From: Imperialibacter sp. EC-SDR9 | GTDB taxonomy: Bacteria > Bacteroidota > Bacteroidia > Cytophagales > Cyclobacteriaceae | DNA: 64,000 nucleotides | Direction: 5' to 3' | Assembly: GCF_902498805.1 (NCBI RefSeq) | Contig: NZ_LR701588.1 | Location: forward strand, 62,001-126,000 | In this document: piece after piece, positions 7,677 through 16,965 of the stretch | Layout: every line of letters starts with the position of its first letter | How positions within the stretch are numbered: the first letter of the stretch is position 1 | Notes under the pieces: model-generated | Databases searched by the model: none | What the model saw: the letters and a program-made list of their open reading frames with translations, nothing else | What the model was told of the DNA's origin: nothing | Translations under genes and position numbers: made by a program

Positions 7677-9254
7677 TCATTGTCCCAGCCAAATGTAAAT
7701 AGCCACGGTAAGCACTACCAGAAGCAGCCCGAGATGTTTGGCATACTTCCACGGATGCATTTGTATCGACTCAATATCGGCGGGTTTAAACGTATTGGTA
7801 TTAGGGTAAAAGTAGGACACGCCGAACATCACTACCATATTTAAAACGAACTCTATGCCCCACAAGTGTACGAAGTGAATGTCGACCTTAAACACGAAAC
7901 TTGTGAGTATATAGAATGCAAGACCAATAAAAAGAGCGGCCTTTGCTCCCACAGCAGATATTCTGGGTATAAAAAGGCCTGCGATAAGAATGGAAGCGAT
8001 GGGAATAAAGAAGATACCATTGAGCTGCTGCAGAAGCTGATACAATCCTTCTGGAGCTCCTGCCACCATAGGAGCGGCTATAATGGCGCAAACGGCAAGG
8101 ATGATAGAAGTCAATTTCCCTATCCAAACCAACTGTTTCTCAGAAGCGTCTTTGTTCAGGTGCCGCTTGTAAATACCCAAACTAAAAATGGTCGCCGTAC
8201 TATTGAGCACACTGTTAAACGTGCTTAATACCGCACCAAGCACCACTGCAGCGAAAAAGCCGGTGAGGCCTACCGGCAACACTTTTTTAATGAGCTCGGG
8301 ATAGATCAAGTCCTGGTTATTGTAAAGAGAGTCGCCGAAATAGTAGAAGCCGATCACGCCTGGCAAAATGATGACCAACGGCACCAGCAGCTTCAGCACG
8401 CCTGTATACAAAAGACCCTTCTGCGCCTCCGCTAAACTCACCGCACCAAAAGCCCGTTGAATAATGGTCTGATTCATGCACCAGAAGTATAGCTGATTAA
8501 TCATCAACCCGGTAAAGAGCGTTTCGAATGGCAGCACCGAATCCTTTGTCCCAATTACATTGAACTTCTCAGGAGCGGCCTTGTACACTTTGCTCAGACC
8601 TTCGATCATATTGCCATCACCGATGTCCCAAAGAGCAAACCCAAGCACCAGTAGCCCTCCTATAAACAACCCAAACCCATTGATGGTATCAGAAAAGGCT
8701 ACAGCCTTCAAACCGCCGAAAATGGCATAAATGGAGCCTATCACTCCTATAATGATAACTGTCACCCACAGCCCCTGTCCCTGAGTGACACCTAGTGTTT
8801 CAGACACATTAAAGATGCTTTCGAGGTTAATAGCACCGGTATAAAGCACAATTGGCAACAGCGTTACAACGAAGGACACAATCAGGAAAAGAGCCACCAG
8901 CGTTCTGGTGATTCGATCAAAGCGGTACTCAAGGTATTGCGGGATTGTTGTCAATCCCATTTTGAGGAACGTCGGAATGAAGTAGAGAGCGCCAATGACC
9001 AGTGCTACCGCCGACGTCACCTCCCACGCAATGATGATGAAGCCATTTTTGTAAGCCGAGCCATTCATCCCTATCAGGTGCTCTGTAGAAATATTGGTCA
9101 ACAACATGGAGCCCGCAATGACGACACCCGTCAAACTCCGGCCACCGAGAAAATAACCATCCTGTGTGTCCAGCTTGTCTTTGCGGAGTTTGTACCACGA
9201 AAAGAGGGCAACGAAACTGGTAAAAGCAAGAAAAGATAAAAAGGTAAGTAGCAT
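7677..9254 (-). CDS. Sodium/solute symporter (SSS family), probably inositol or sugar uptake
   Basis: I chose the start at 9254, giving 525 residues (MLLTFLSFLAFTSFVALFSW); an upstream in-frame ATG at 9320 would add 22 residues that do not look like part of the family. About 13-14 hydrophobic helices are visible. SSS features include GGRSLTG after the first helix, 'TNISTEHLIGMNGSAYKNG' in helix 2, and the IGSIYAIFGGLKAVAFSDTI segment typical of SGLT/SMIT-type proteins. It would bring in a sugar or polyol with Na+ through the inner membrane. The adjacent myo-inositol oxygenase makes inositol the likely substrate (inference from context). Confidence 0.82.
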   Translation of the reverse strand: MLLTFLSFLAFTSFVALFSWYKLRKDKLDTQDGYFLGGRSLTGVVIAGSMLLTNISTEHLIGMNGSAYKNGFIIIAWEVTSAVALVIGALYFIPTFLKMGLTTIPQYLEYRFDRITRTLVALFLIVSFVVTLLPIVLYTGAINLESIFNVSETLGVTQGQGLWVTVIIIGVIGSIYAIFGGLKAVAFSDTINGFGLFIGGLLVLGFALWDIGDGNMIEGLSKVYKAAPEKFNVIGTKDSVLPFETLFTGLMINQLYFWCMNQTIIQRAFGAVSLAEAQKGLLYTGVLKLLVPLVIILPGVIGFYYFGDSLYNNQDLIYPELIKKVLPVGLTGFFAAVVLGAVLSTFNSVLNSTATIFSLGIYKRHLNKDASEKQLVWIGKLTSIILAVCAIIAAPMVAGAPEGLYQLLQQLNGIFFIPIASILIAGLFIPRISAVGAKAALFIGLAFYILTSFVFKVDIHFVHLWGIEFVLNMVVMFGVSYFYPNTNTFKPADIESIQMHPWKYAKHLGLLLVVLTVAIYIWLGQ

Positions 9255-9422
9255 GTAAGTAGGTGTAGTTATTAAGCGAAAGGGTAATATACACCAGAAT
9301 GATATTTCTTCCTCATTCAATTATTCAAAGTGGCTTTCCCGTAATTTCGCTTGACTCGGTAGACACGAAATCCCCGCTTGGTACAAATCTTGAGGGTGTA
9401 TCCGCAACAGCATTCAATAACT

Positions 9423-10304
9423 ATGAAAAACACACCACTCTGGCTATTAATCATCTGCCTTTCCGCTTGCACGGGGCCTCGCATTATTCCGGTTGACTCA
9501 GCATCACGGGTCCTTCCAGAGCCGTTAGTCATTCGCCCTGCTTTCGACAGGTACAGCTTGCGGGCCGACTTAATCAGACAAAAAACTTATTCCTATATAA
9601 ATGATCAATACCATGAGCAGCCTGTGGGCTACCACCCCCTTGGCTTCGATCTGGGCAATGGTCTTTTTTTCGACCTTAACAGCAATTTGTGCCTCGATCT
9701 GGGTTATCTCCTGAGGTTGGATAAAAGCAGAGACTTTACCCTGAAGACTACAAACTACAGCATAGATGGCCAACCCAAAAAAAGACAGCATTTTGTAGTG
9801 CAAGCAGGGAACCAGTTGTGCACGGGTAGCGGAAGAGACGTCGATGAAGCTGCAACCATCTGCCGCACCCTGGAACAGGAAGGTGAGCAAACTAAAGTAA
9901 CCAAAAACAACAAGGAAGACTTCACTTTTTCATTGGGCGAAAGCGGGGCAACGTTTGCCAGAAAGGGCAAAGTGAGGGCAGAAATTGTGAAAACATCGAA
10001 CTCGACTTTCAGAGCAGAAACCAATCGGCCTTTTGAAGTTTCTATGATTGAGGATCAGCTAACATTAGGAAAGGAGTACTACGTTCAGGCAGACGACGAG
10101 AAAAAAGAGGTCAGTATTTTCCAGAGAAGAAAAAGGCACCACAAACTCCTTTATACAATCACCGAGACACCTACCACCCGGATTGTTAACAGTCTGAATA
10201 GCAACCGGTATGTGGTTGCTCTAGACAAAAATGCACTTACACTTTCCTGCGGCGCACGACCAATACTTCAAATTCAAGTGGATTATGTGAATCAGGCAAG
10301 GTAA
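9423..10304 (+). CDS. Lipoprotein of unknown function
   Basis: The start at 9423 is chosen because it gives a good lipoprotein signal, MKNTPLWLLIICLSAC with lipobox Cys16; an in-frame ATG 45 bp upstream would bury it. The product has 293 residues. The mature part is rich in short beta-type segments (YSLRADLIRQKTYSYI, GFDLGNGLFFDLNSNLCLDLGY, YYVQADDEKKEVSIF), consistent with a beta-sandwich or half-barrel. I do not recognise a family. It stands alone, divergent from the symporter, with 102 bp between the annotated ends. Export to an envelope membrane is the only supported inference. Confidence 0.65.
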   Translation: MKNTPLWLLIICLSACTGPRIIPVDSASRVLPEPLVIRPAFDRYSLRADLIRQKTYSYINDQYHEQPVGYHPLGFDLGNGLFFDLNSNLCLDLGYLLRLDKSRDFTLKTTNYSIDGQPKKRQHFVVQAGNQLCTGSGRDVDEAATICRTLEQEGEQTKVTKNNKEDFTFSLGESGATFARKGKVRAEIVKTSNSTFRAETNRPFEVSMIEDQLTLGKEYYVQADDEKKEVSIFQRRKRHHKLLYTITETPTTRIVNSLNSNRYVVALDKNALTLSCGARPILQIQVDYVNQAR

Positions 10305-10506
10305 AAACCAGAGCTCATCATATTGAATCGCCGCTTTCCCGCTTCACTCTTCGATCGAAATTTGGAGTCGCTAGCCTGATGTTTGCGCACACATCTCCTA
10401 TTTATCAAACAATAAGAGTTTTAACTCTCGCTTTTTTTTCTCAAATTGAGGCTGTCCGTCATATTACTCTTGTACTCAATCATACAACGCTAAACTGACT
10501 CTTATC

Positions 10507-10971
10507 ATGGAAAAACTAGAACGCAGATCAACCTTGAAAAAACTCTTTGCCGGTATAGCTGGCTTCGCAGGTTTTGGAGCCGTTTCATCAGCCAACGCAT
10601 CACCCGCAGCACTTGAAAAGAAAGCCAATAACATCACCACCTTTCAGGACATGCCGCTGTTTTCAGGCTCCACAAAAATGGGCAATCTGGTGTTTATCGC
10701 CGGAAAAGGGGCACATTTCGAAGGCGATATCAAAGCACACACCGATCATGTGCTAAAGGAACTGGAAAAAGAACTGATCAATGCCGGTTCTTCTATGGAA
10801 AAAGTATTGAAGGTGAGCGTATTCCTGGCCGATTTGAACGACTACAAAGCCATGAACGAAGTCTACAAAGGCAGGTTCGGTGCCAAACCTCCTGTAAGAA
10901 CTACAGTAGCTACCTATGGCGGCGTACCCGGTGATTCGTTGGTAGAAATTGACTGTATCGCTTACGTTTAA
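10507..10971 (+). CDS. RidA (YjgF/UK114) family protein with an export signal
   Basis: This is a 154-residue protein. Residues 1-32 form a twin-arginine-like signal (RRSTLKKLFAG, then a Gly/Ala hydrophobic core, cleavage near SANA). Residues about 42-154 are a RidA domain: the PVRTTV segment carries the substrate-carboxylate Arg, followed by VPGDSLVEIDCIAYV with the conserved Glu. RidA enzymes hydrolyse reactive enamines/imines released by PLP enzymes to ketoacids. Most are cytoplasmic, so the export signal is unusual. It stands 71 bp before the amidohydrolase and faces two SelA-like PLP enzymes that also carry Tat signals, so it may clear their product. The spacer 10984-11010 holds a CCTGCTT/AAGCAGG hairpin without a T run. 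Confidence 0.85.
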   Translation: MEKLERRSTLKKLFAGIAGFAGFGAVSSANASPAALEKKANNITTFQDMPLFSGSTKMGNLVFIAGKGAHFEGDIKAHTDHVLKELEKELINAGSSMEKVLKVSVFLADLNDYKAMNEVYKGRFGAKPPVRTTVATYGGVPGDSLVEIDCIAYV

Positions 10972-11042
10972 AATACTATTAACGATCCTGCTTTCTAATG
11001 AAGCAGGGTCAATTTCCCCTTTCACACCCTTAACTCAATACA

Positions 11043-12284
11043 ATGAGACGCTTTTTATTGATTGCCTGCCTATCGCTTCTTGTGAGCTCCGTTATAGCAC
11101 AACCCTACCAAATCGTTATCAAAGGCGGTCATGTCATTGACCCTAAAAACAACATCAATGAGCTGATGGATGTTGCCATCCACGATGGAAAGATTGCCAG
11201 GGTAGCCAAGACCATCGATGCTACCAGTGCCAGGCAGGTGGTAGATGCGAAAGGCATGTACATTACTCCGGGGCTGATCGACATACATGGACATGTATTC
11301 TTCGGCACGCAACCTGATCATTACCTGAGCGACGGGTTGACGGCTATTATGCCGGACGGATTCACCTTTCGTGTAGGTGTGACTACCATTGTGGACGCAG
11401 GGGGAGCCGGTTGGAAGTCGTTCCCTACATTCAAAGAGAACATCATTGATAACTCTCAAACCAGGGTACTGTCGTTTCTCAACATTGTAGGTGAAGGCAT
11501 GAGGGGCGGCGTGTACGAGCAGAACCTGAATGACATGGATCCCCGCATGGCTGCTGCTGTGGCACGGTCAAACAGGGAACATATTGTAGGCTTCAAAGTG
11601 GCTCATTTCAACGGCCCGGAATGGACGCCGGTAGACAATGCCGTAGAAGCAGGTAACCTTGCAAAAATGCCTGTGATAGTTGATTTTGGTGGAAACACCC
11701 CTCCTTTGTCGATCGAGGAGCTATTTATGAAGCACCTCAGGCCAGGCGACATTTTCACCCATGCCTTCGGGGAACTGGATACGAGAGAACCCATTGTCGA
11801 TCCGGCCACCAAAAAATTGAAGCCCTTTGTTTGGGATGCGCAAAAAAGAGGAATCGTGTTTGATGTAGGCTATGGTGGGATCAGCTTTTCTTATTCACAG
11901 GCCATCCCTGCCATCAAAGCGGGTTTCTATCCTACCACCATCAGCACCGACATCCACGCTGGCAGCTTCAACAACGCCATGAAAGATCAGCTCAGCGTGA
12001 TGTCGAAATTCCTTCAGATGGGAATGGATTTGGAGCTGGTCATCAATGCCTCCACCTGGAAGCCTGCGCAGGTTATCCAGCGAACGGAGCTCGGGCACCT
12101 TACCGAGGGGGCTATTGCCGACGTGGCTATTCTAAATATGCGGAAAGGCAACTTTGGCTTCTTCGACTACCGGGGGCATAAAGAAACCGGCACACAAAAA
12201 TTTGAATGCGAAATGACGATCAAGGGAGGAAGAATCGTCTACGACTTGAATGGCATTGCTAATCCGGTGGTGCTGCCAAGGTAA
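11043..12284 (+). CDS. Exported amidohydrolase, cog3964 family (acetylated hydroxy-acid hydrolase type)
   Basis: The protein has 413 residues with a Sec signal peptide (MRRFLLIACLSLLVSSVIAQ). The amidohydrolase metal site is visible: H82-x-H84 in LIDIHGHVF, a candidate carboxylated Lys in IVGFKVAHF, and a late Asp in ISTDIHAGSF. Sequence context (YQIVIKGGHVIDP, GAIADVAILNMRKG) matches cog3964, misannotated as dihydroorotase; studied members (Atu3266, EF0837) cleave acetylated alpha-hydroxy acids such as acetyl-(R)-mandelate. Relatives sit beside SelA-like PLP enzymes in other bacteria, as here. It would act in the periplasm. The natural substrate is unknown. Confidence 0.8.
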   Translation: MRRFLLIACLSLLVSSVIAQPYQIVIKGGHVIDPKNNINELMDVAIHDGKIARVAKTIDATSARQVVDAKGMYITPGLIDIHGHVFFGTQPDHYLSDGLTAIMPDGFTFRVGVTTIVDAGGAGWKSFPTFKENIIDNSQTRVLSFLNIVGEGMRGGVYEQNLNDMDPRMAAAVARSNREHIVGFKVAHFNGPEWTPVDNAVEAGNLAKMPVIVDFGGNTPPLSIEELFMKHLRPGDIFTHAFGELDTREPIVDPATKKLKPFVWDAQKRGIVFDVGYGGISFSYSQAIPAIKAGFYPTTISTDIHAGSFNNAMKDQLSVMSKFLQMGMDLELVINASTWKPAQVIQRTELGHLTEGAIADVAILNMRKGNFGFFDYRGHKETGTQKFECEMTIKGGRIVYDLNGIANPVVLPR

Positions 12285-12294
12285 CTACATGTAA

Positions 12295-12341
12295 GGCGGG
12301 TGTGGACATACCATGTCGTATGGTGTGTCTTCACACCCGCC
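12295..12341. terminator. Bidirectional terminator between the convergent operons
   Basis: GGCGGGTGTG (12295-12304) pairs perfectly with CACACCCGCC (12332-12341), with an inner CATACCAT/ATGGTGTG pairing. It fills the 59-bp gap between the two convergent genes. Confidence 0.7.
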
Positions 12342-12343
12342 CC

Positions 12344-13570
12344 TTAACCCGCTGCTGCCTTTTCGAGGCCCTCACGGATTCGGTCCGCAACAATTCTTTC
12401 CTGTCCGGGGCGCATCATCCAGGTGGTGATGCTGACGGAGTTTTCGCCACCACCAGCAACCTCTATCGACGGGTGGCCGCTTCGAAGCACATCTTTAAGG
12501 CCGTTGCCTGATATCTTTACCTTTTTGGTATCCCACGAGAGATCCAGGGTAGGAATATGATTGGCAATGGGAGGCACATGAATTTTGATGGTCAGTCCAT
12601 CGATACCCTTTACGGCGTCGGCAATGAGGTTGATCTGGCCTTCCCACAATTTCCATTCTTTTTCATGGTCTCCATTTACAAAGGCCTCCAACGCCGCCCA
12701 CATGCCGAGCACCTCTTCCTTGTTCACTTTCATTCCCCTGCCGACAGTATTCCCTCTTGGTGGAGCGCTTAACCGGGCTGCAGCTATCAGTTCTTTTTTA
12801 CCGAGCAGTAAGCCTGCGCTCTGGGGGCCTCGCAGGCCTTTGCCTCCTGAAAAACATACCAGGTCATAGCCCATTTGGGTGAACTTCCACAGATTCTCCA
12901 CTGGTGGCACATCAGCCGCACAGTCGTTCATGCAGGGGATATTATTCTCCTTGCCCGTCTTCAGCCATTCTTCTGCATTGATCTGTCCATTAGGCTCATA
13001 GGCATTGATAAAAAGCATCAAAGCCGTGTTTTTGTTGATGGCCTTTTTCAACTGTTCTTTTGTCTCCACCTCAATCACTTTCACTCCGCAATTGCGCACA
13101 GCATGAGCATAACCAATATTGTGAGACTTCTGAATGATCGCCTCTGTTTTCATCCCTGTGCCTTCCAGGTGTGGAATTTGCTCTGCTTTTTTGGGATCCA
13201 TGCCGGTGAGCACGCCTGCCATCCCGAAAGTCATTGCTGAAAAGGCTCCGGAAGTGACCGTGGCTGCCTCACATTTAAGCAACTTTGCAATTCTCTCGCC
13301 TACTTTATCCTGCAACTCGTCGAGCATTACATAATGCTCCGAGGCGTAGTTGTAAGCGTCTTTCATTTCATCTCTTAGCAAAGAGCCAGTCATAGCGGTG
13401 TAAGTGCCCGCCGCATTAATGAAGGTGCGCACGCCCAACTCGGCAAAGTAATCACGGTAAGGGGCTGCAGGTGCAGCGGCAATGGCTGCAAGAGGCACTC
13501 CACCACCGATGATCCCTCCAATGAAGGGCACAGCTGATAAGCGTTTAATGAGTTTTCTTCTACTTAGCAT
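12344..13570 (-). CDS. SelA-like PLP-dependent enzyme with Tat signal, paralogue 1
   Basis: The start at 13570 (408 residues) gives the Tat signal SRRKLIKRL followed by a Gly/Ala/Ile hydrophobic core. A longer open frame upstream encodes no family sequence. The fold is the aminotransferase-I type of selenocysteine synthase: GTYTAMTGSLL near the N-terminus, TSGAFSAMTFGMAG, the pyridine-binding Asp near residue 220 (DCAADVPPVE) and the PLP Lys244 in FSGGKGLRGPQSAG. The family (selA_rel/TIGR01437 type, including DgaE D-glucosaminate-6-phosphate ammonia-lyase) catalyses eliminations rather than Sec synthesis. It is followed by a terminator and is last in the operon. The Tat signal implies export with PLP already bound. 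Confidence 0.82.
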   Translation of the reverse strand: MLSRRKLIKRLSAVPFIGGIIGGGVPLAAIAAAPAAPYRDYFAELGVRTFINAAGTYTAMTGSLLRDEMKDAYNYASEHYVMLDELQDKVGERIAKLLKCEAATVTSGAFSAMTFGMAGVLTGMDPKKAEQIPHLEGTGMKTEAIIQKSHNIGYAHAVRNCGVKVIEVETKEQLKKAINKNTALMLFINAYEPNGQINAEEWLKTGKENNIPCMNDCAADVPPVENLWKFTQMGYDLVCFSGGKGLRGPQSAGLLLGKKELIAAARLSAPPRGNTVGRGMKVNKEEVLGMWAALEAFVNGDHEKEWKLWEGQINLIADAVKGIDGLTIKIHVPPIANHIPTLDLSWDTKKVKISGNGLKDVLRSGHPSIEVAGGGENSVSITTWMMRPGQERIVADRIREGLEKAAAG

Positions 13571-13622
13571 AGCTTTGTCGTTTAAATAGGTCTTAACTAA
13601 AAACAGGTCGGCTCCGGCATTA

Positions 13623-14855
13623 TTACACTGCGGCCTGAAGCACTTCTTTGATTCGCCTGGCAACAATTGGCACCTGGTCGGGTAACAAAGTAACCACGGT
13701 GATGCGAAGAGCATCGTCTCCGGCAGACGTCTCAATCCTGGGCTCACCAGCTCGCAGCTCTTCTACCACGTCCTTTGGCTTAATCTTTACCTTGCTCTGG
13801 TCCCACTTCACCAGCAGACCAGGGAATACATTGGCCCGGCCTTTTGGCATGTGCATCTCTCCTTTCACGCCTGGCACGGTTTCTACTGTTTTGGTGATAT
13901 CGGCTACACGTCCCTCCCACTCCTTCCATTCTTTTTCATGATCCTTTTCAAGATAGAGTTTCAAAGCGGCGTACATACCAAAAATTTCTTCCTTGTTAAC
14001 TTTCATCGAACGACCGATAGGGCTCTCATGTGGTGAGAAGTTCAGCTTGGCTGCCTCAATCAAGTCTTTGCGGCCAAATAGCAGTCCCGCACTTTGTGGC
14101 CCACGGATCATTTTGCCTCCGGAAAAAGTGACAAGGTCAAATCCCATCTTTTGGTACTTAAAAAGGTTCTCAACCGGCGGCACATCAGCTGCCGCATCTA
14201 TAAAAGAAGGTATATTATTGCGTTTGGAGATAGCCACAAAATCCTCGTGGTTGATACTGTCTTCAATGCCATACCAATCGACAGCCCCATTGAAGAAAAG
14301 TGTCATGACTGTCCGTTCATTGAAGGCGGCTTCCATTTCCTTCGCATTCTCCACCTCTATCAGCTTCACCCCTGCACTGCGCACCGCCTGATCAAACACA
14401 TAGCGATGCTTCTTTTGAATGATCACCTCAGGCTGCGGGCCGGGCAGGTTGGGGATTTGTTTGATCTTGTCCATATCCATGCCGGTGATGGCAGCAGCTG
14501 TTCCTATCGTTAGGGCACAAGCAGCGCCGGAAGTAACCATAGCCGCTTCACATTCCAGCATCTCTGCAATTCGGTCACCCACTTTATCGGTCAGTTCATG
14601 CATGTTGGCGAAGTCGTGTGCAGTTGCGTTAATCGCCGCCATCACCTCAGGCTCCATCAAAGAACCTGACAGGAAGGTCATGGTGCCACGGGCATTGATC
14701 AATGGGCGTATCCCCAGCTCTTTGAATAAGTTTTGCGCAGGTTTCGCTACTGGCGCTACAGCTGCAACAGATTGAATAGGAATACCACTGCCCACAAACC
14801 CTCCTATCAAAGGAAGACTGGCTAAGCGTTTTACAAGTTTTCTTCTGCTTAACAT
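13623..14855 (-). CDS. SelA-like PLP-dependent enzyme with Tat signal, paralogue 2
   Basis: This 410-residue protein has the same plan as the gene at 12344: Tat motif SRRKLVKRL, GTMTFLSGSLM, VTSGAACALTIGTA, Asp near residue 224 (DAAADVPPVE) and PLP Lys248 in FSGGKMIRGPQSAG. Sequence differences are spread over the whole length, so the duplication is old. Two paralogues in one operon suggest either a heteromeric enzyme or two substrates. It begins 11 bp after the stop of the PQQ-type dehydrogenase, so all three minus-strand genes form one transcript. A family relation to selenocysteine synthase is clear, but no SelB or tRNA-Sec is seen, so a role in selenium use is not supported. Confidence 0.82.
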   Translation of the reverse strand: MLSRRKLVKRLASLPLIGGFVGSGIPIQSVAAVAPVAKPAQNLFKELGIRPLINARGTMTFLSGSLMEPEVMAAINATAHDFANMHELTDKVGDRIAEMLECEAAMVTSGAACALTIGTAAAITGMDMDKIKQIPNLPGPQPEVIIQKKHRYVFDQAVRSAGVKLIEVENAKEMEAAFNERTVMTLFFNGAVDWYGIEDSINHEDFVAISKRNNIPSFIDAAADVPPVENLFKYQKMGFDLVTFSGGKMIRGPQSAGLLFGRKDLIEAAKLNFSPHESPIGRSMKVNKEEIFGMYAALKLYLEKDHEKEWKEWEGRVADITKTVETVPGVKGEMHMPKGRANVFPGLLVKWDQSKVKIKPKDVVEELRAGEPRIETSAGDDALRITVVTLLPDQVPIVARRIKEVLQAAV

Positions 14856-14866
14856 GTTCTGATAGT

Positions 14867-16636
14867 TTATAATGTCCGTCGTATTTTTTCTACATCTTCC
14901 GTGGAAACCGCACTGGCCTCATTTCCAAAGCTTTGCCGGATATAGGTAAGCACCCCGGCCACCTCATCATCACTCAAAAAGCTGTGCTGAGGCATCACGT
15001 TGTTATACTCTTCCCCATTTACCGTAATGCTTCCTTCCATGCCATTGAGCACAATACTAATAAGCAAGCCTTTGTCGCCTACTACCCAGGGCGCTCCAGC
15101 CAATGGCGGAAACCGGCCCGAAGCACCCTTGCCATTATTCTGATGGCAAGAGCCGCAGTAGGTCAGGTAGGTCTTCTCCCCTGCCACTTTCACTCCTTTT
15201 TCCAGGTTGTCTTCTATCTTATCAGGTGTGCGGATATTGGAGGCGTTCTTGCGCTCCTCCATTTTAGCCAGTTGTTCGGTGCCAAAGCTGCCCTTATCTC
15301 CCTTGTACATTACCCGCCAGATTTTCCCTTTTTCGGTATCAGAAAAATAAAGTGAGCCATCGGGGCCCATGGCTATGCCCATAGGTCTATAAATGGCATC
15401 GCTTACATTAACAACGGGGTCTACGCCAGCAAAGCCATCCGCAAACACTTCCCAATCGCCTGAGGGCTGCCCGTTCCTGAAGGGCACAAAGCCAATGAAA
15501 TAGCCCGCCTGCGGATAGGGTGCCCGGTTGGTGGAGCCATGAAAAGCGATAAAGGCACCGTTTTTATAATGCTCGGGAAATTGATCGCCCGTGTAGAAGA
15601 AAAGATCGTTGGGCGCCCAATGTCCTGGGAAACCCATCAAAGGATCTACAAAATCAGCACAGCGTCCGATGCTGTCGCCATCGCCACCATATTCGGGAGC
15701 GAGTATCTTCTGGCCTTTTATCTGATCGTAGTAGCAGTAGGGCCAACCTGCGTTGGTGCCTTCGGTCACCCGCAGGAATTCCTCAGCTGGCAGCATGGCA
15801 CTTTCCCAGGGACTGTACTTCTGCGCCCAAAGCCTGAGCAGGTCGTCCCGACCGTGCATGACTACGTACAGATTATTGTCTTCAGTATTCCAATCCATGG
15901 CCACAATGCTGCGCAATCCCGTTGCGAACTTGGTGCCATCTTTCTGCGTTTGGTTTTGCTTATTAGCATCAAACTTCCAGACTCCCCCATGATCTTCCAG
16001 TTGGGGACATGGATCCATTCCTGGCATATTGGGTGTCCGTTTTACAGGCATGCAGGCATTCGAAGGCGTGCCAAACGGGACATACATATTTCCCTTATCA
16101 TCAAAAGAGACCACTTTTGCGATATGCTCATGGCTGCCATGCTCGTGGTCATCTGTTAAAATCGTTTCTATTTCAGTATCCGGAACCAGTTTGCCAGGCA
16201 CCAGCTTCTGCCGATACACCGCCAGCTGGGAGCCGTAGTATAAATAGCCATTATAGATTCTCATGGCTGCCCCGTAGCTACCGTCGTTTTTGTAGTTACC
16301 AAATACCTGCAGCTCGTCGGCCTTGCCATCGCCGTCGTTATCCCGAAGCCCCATATTGCCCCCTTCCTCTTGTGGAAATCGGAGCTTTACGTAGATGTCG
16401 CCATTGTCGTTCACCGCCATGTGGCGGGTTTTGCCCTTCAGGCTGTCGACCACCACCAATGCCTCAAAGCCACCGGGAAGAAAAAGGCCGCCATCGTCAG
16501 GATCGCCGGGTGGGAACTGCGGGCCGCTGCTGCACGACACCATGACAACAAACCCTGCAGCCAACGCCGACCGGCAGATAAAAGTGATCAATGGATGAAA
16601 CCATACCTGTTTAGGTAAGAAGCGCCGTCTTGCCAT
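14867..16636 (-). CDS. PQQ-type sugar dehydrogenase (beta-propeller) fused to cytochrome c, lipoprotein
   Basis: The protein has 589 residues. The N-terminus has RRRFLPK and a hydrophobic stretch ending in lipobox VMVSC (Cys35), so it is an exported lipoprotein. Residues about 45-460 form a beta-propeller of the sorbosone/glucose dehydrogenase kind (TRHMAVNDNGDIYVKL, RPMGIAMGPDGSLYFSD). Residues about 475-575 form a class I cytochrome c with C494-x-x-C497-H498 and a likely axial Met548 in NVMPQHSFL. It would oxidise a sugar or alcohol in the periplasm and pass electrons to the respiratory chain. PQQ dependence is inferred from the fold. It is first in the operon with the two SelA-like genes. 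Confidence 0.8.
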   Translation of the reverse strand: MARRRFLPKQVWFHPLITFICRSALAAGFVVMVSCSSGPQFPPGDPDDGGLFLPGGFEALVVVDSLKGKTRHMAVNDNGDIYVKLRFPQEEGGNMGLRDNDGDGKADELQVFGNYKNDGSYGAAMRIYNGYLYYGSQLAVYRQKLVPGKLVPDTEIETILTDDHEHGSHEHIAKVVSFDDKGNMYVPFGTPSNACMPVKRTPNMPGMDPCPQLEDHGGVWKFDANKQNQTQKDGTKFATGLRSIVAMDWNTEDNNLYVVMHGRDDLLRLWAQKYSPWESAMLPAEEFLRVTEGTNAGWPYCYYDQIKGQKILAPEYGGDGDSIGRCADFVDPLMGFPGHWAPNDLFFYTGDQFPEHYKNGAFIAFHGSTNRAPYPQAGYFIGFVPFRNGQPSGDWEVFADGFAGVDPVVNVSDAIYRPMGIAMGPDGSLYFSDTEKGKIWRVMYKGDKGSFGTEQLAKMEERKNASNIRTPDKIEDNLEKGVKVAGEKTYLTYCGSCHQNNGKGASGRFPPLAGAPWVVGDKGLLISIVLNGMEGSITVNGEEYNNVMPQHSFLSDDEVAGVLTYIRQSFGNEASAVSTEDVEKIRRTL

Positions 16637-16661
16637 GTTAATTCATATAGAGTGTTTGTTC

Positions 16662-16706
16662 AATATATAAAAAAACATTCTAAAATGATCTTGTGTGCGG
16701 ACACAA
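16662..16706 (-). promoter_or_regulatory. Crp-like palindrome and -7 element upstream of the dehydrogenase operon
   Basis: TTGTGT-GCGG-ACACAA (16691-16706) is a perfect 6-bp inverted repeat of the CRP type (TGTG-N6-CACA). On the minus strand TATATATT begins at 16669, 29.5 bp from the palindrome centre, the same geometry as the TGAY-N4-RTCA sites elsewhere in the window. The start codon is at 16636. Confidence 0.4.
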
Positions 16707-16965
16707 TTACTGGAACGGCTCTGAAAGTGTTTTGTGAGGGCAAGCTTTCACCGGTCTAATCAAAGAAGGTGACGCACCCCACTGTAAAAAAATGTCCGGC
16801 AGGTATCTTAAAACGACAGAGAGTTATTCATATCAACAGCAAAATACCCAAACAAACAAATGGACTCTCTATTAGCCGGTTCTTTTATGACGTGAGGTAA
16901 TATTGTCACTATTAACTAATTAAGGGTTGTGTCAACAAAAATTATCAATCAGAAAATATACAATT

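Noticed and set aside
12344-14855. True selenocysteine synthases
   Set aside because: They carry Tat signals and occur beside an amidohydrolase and RidA; no SelB, SelD or tRNA-Sec is seen.
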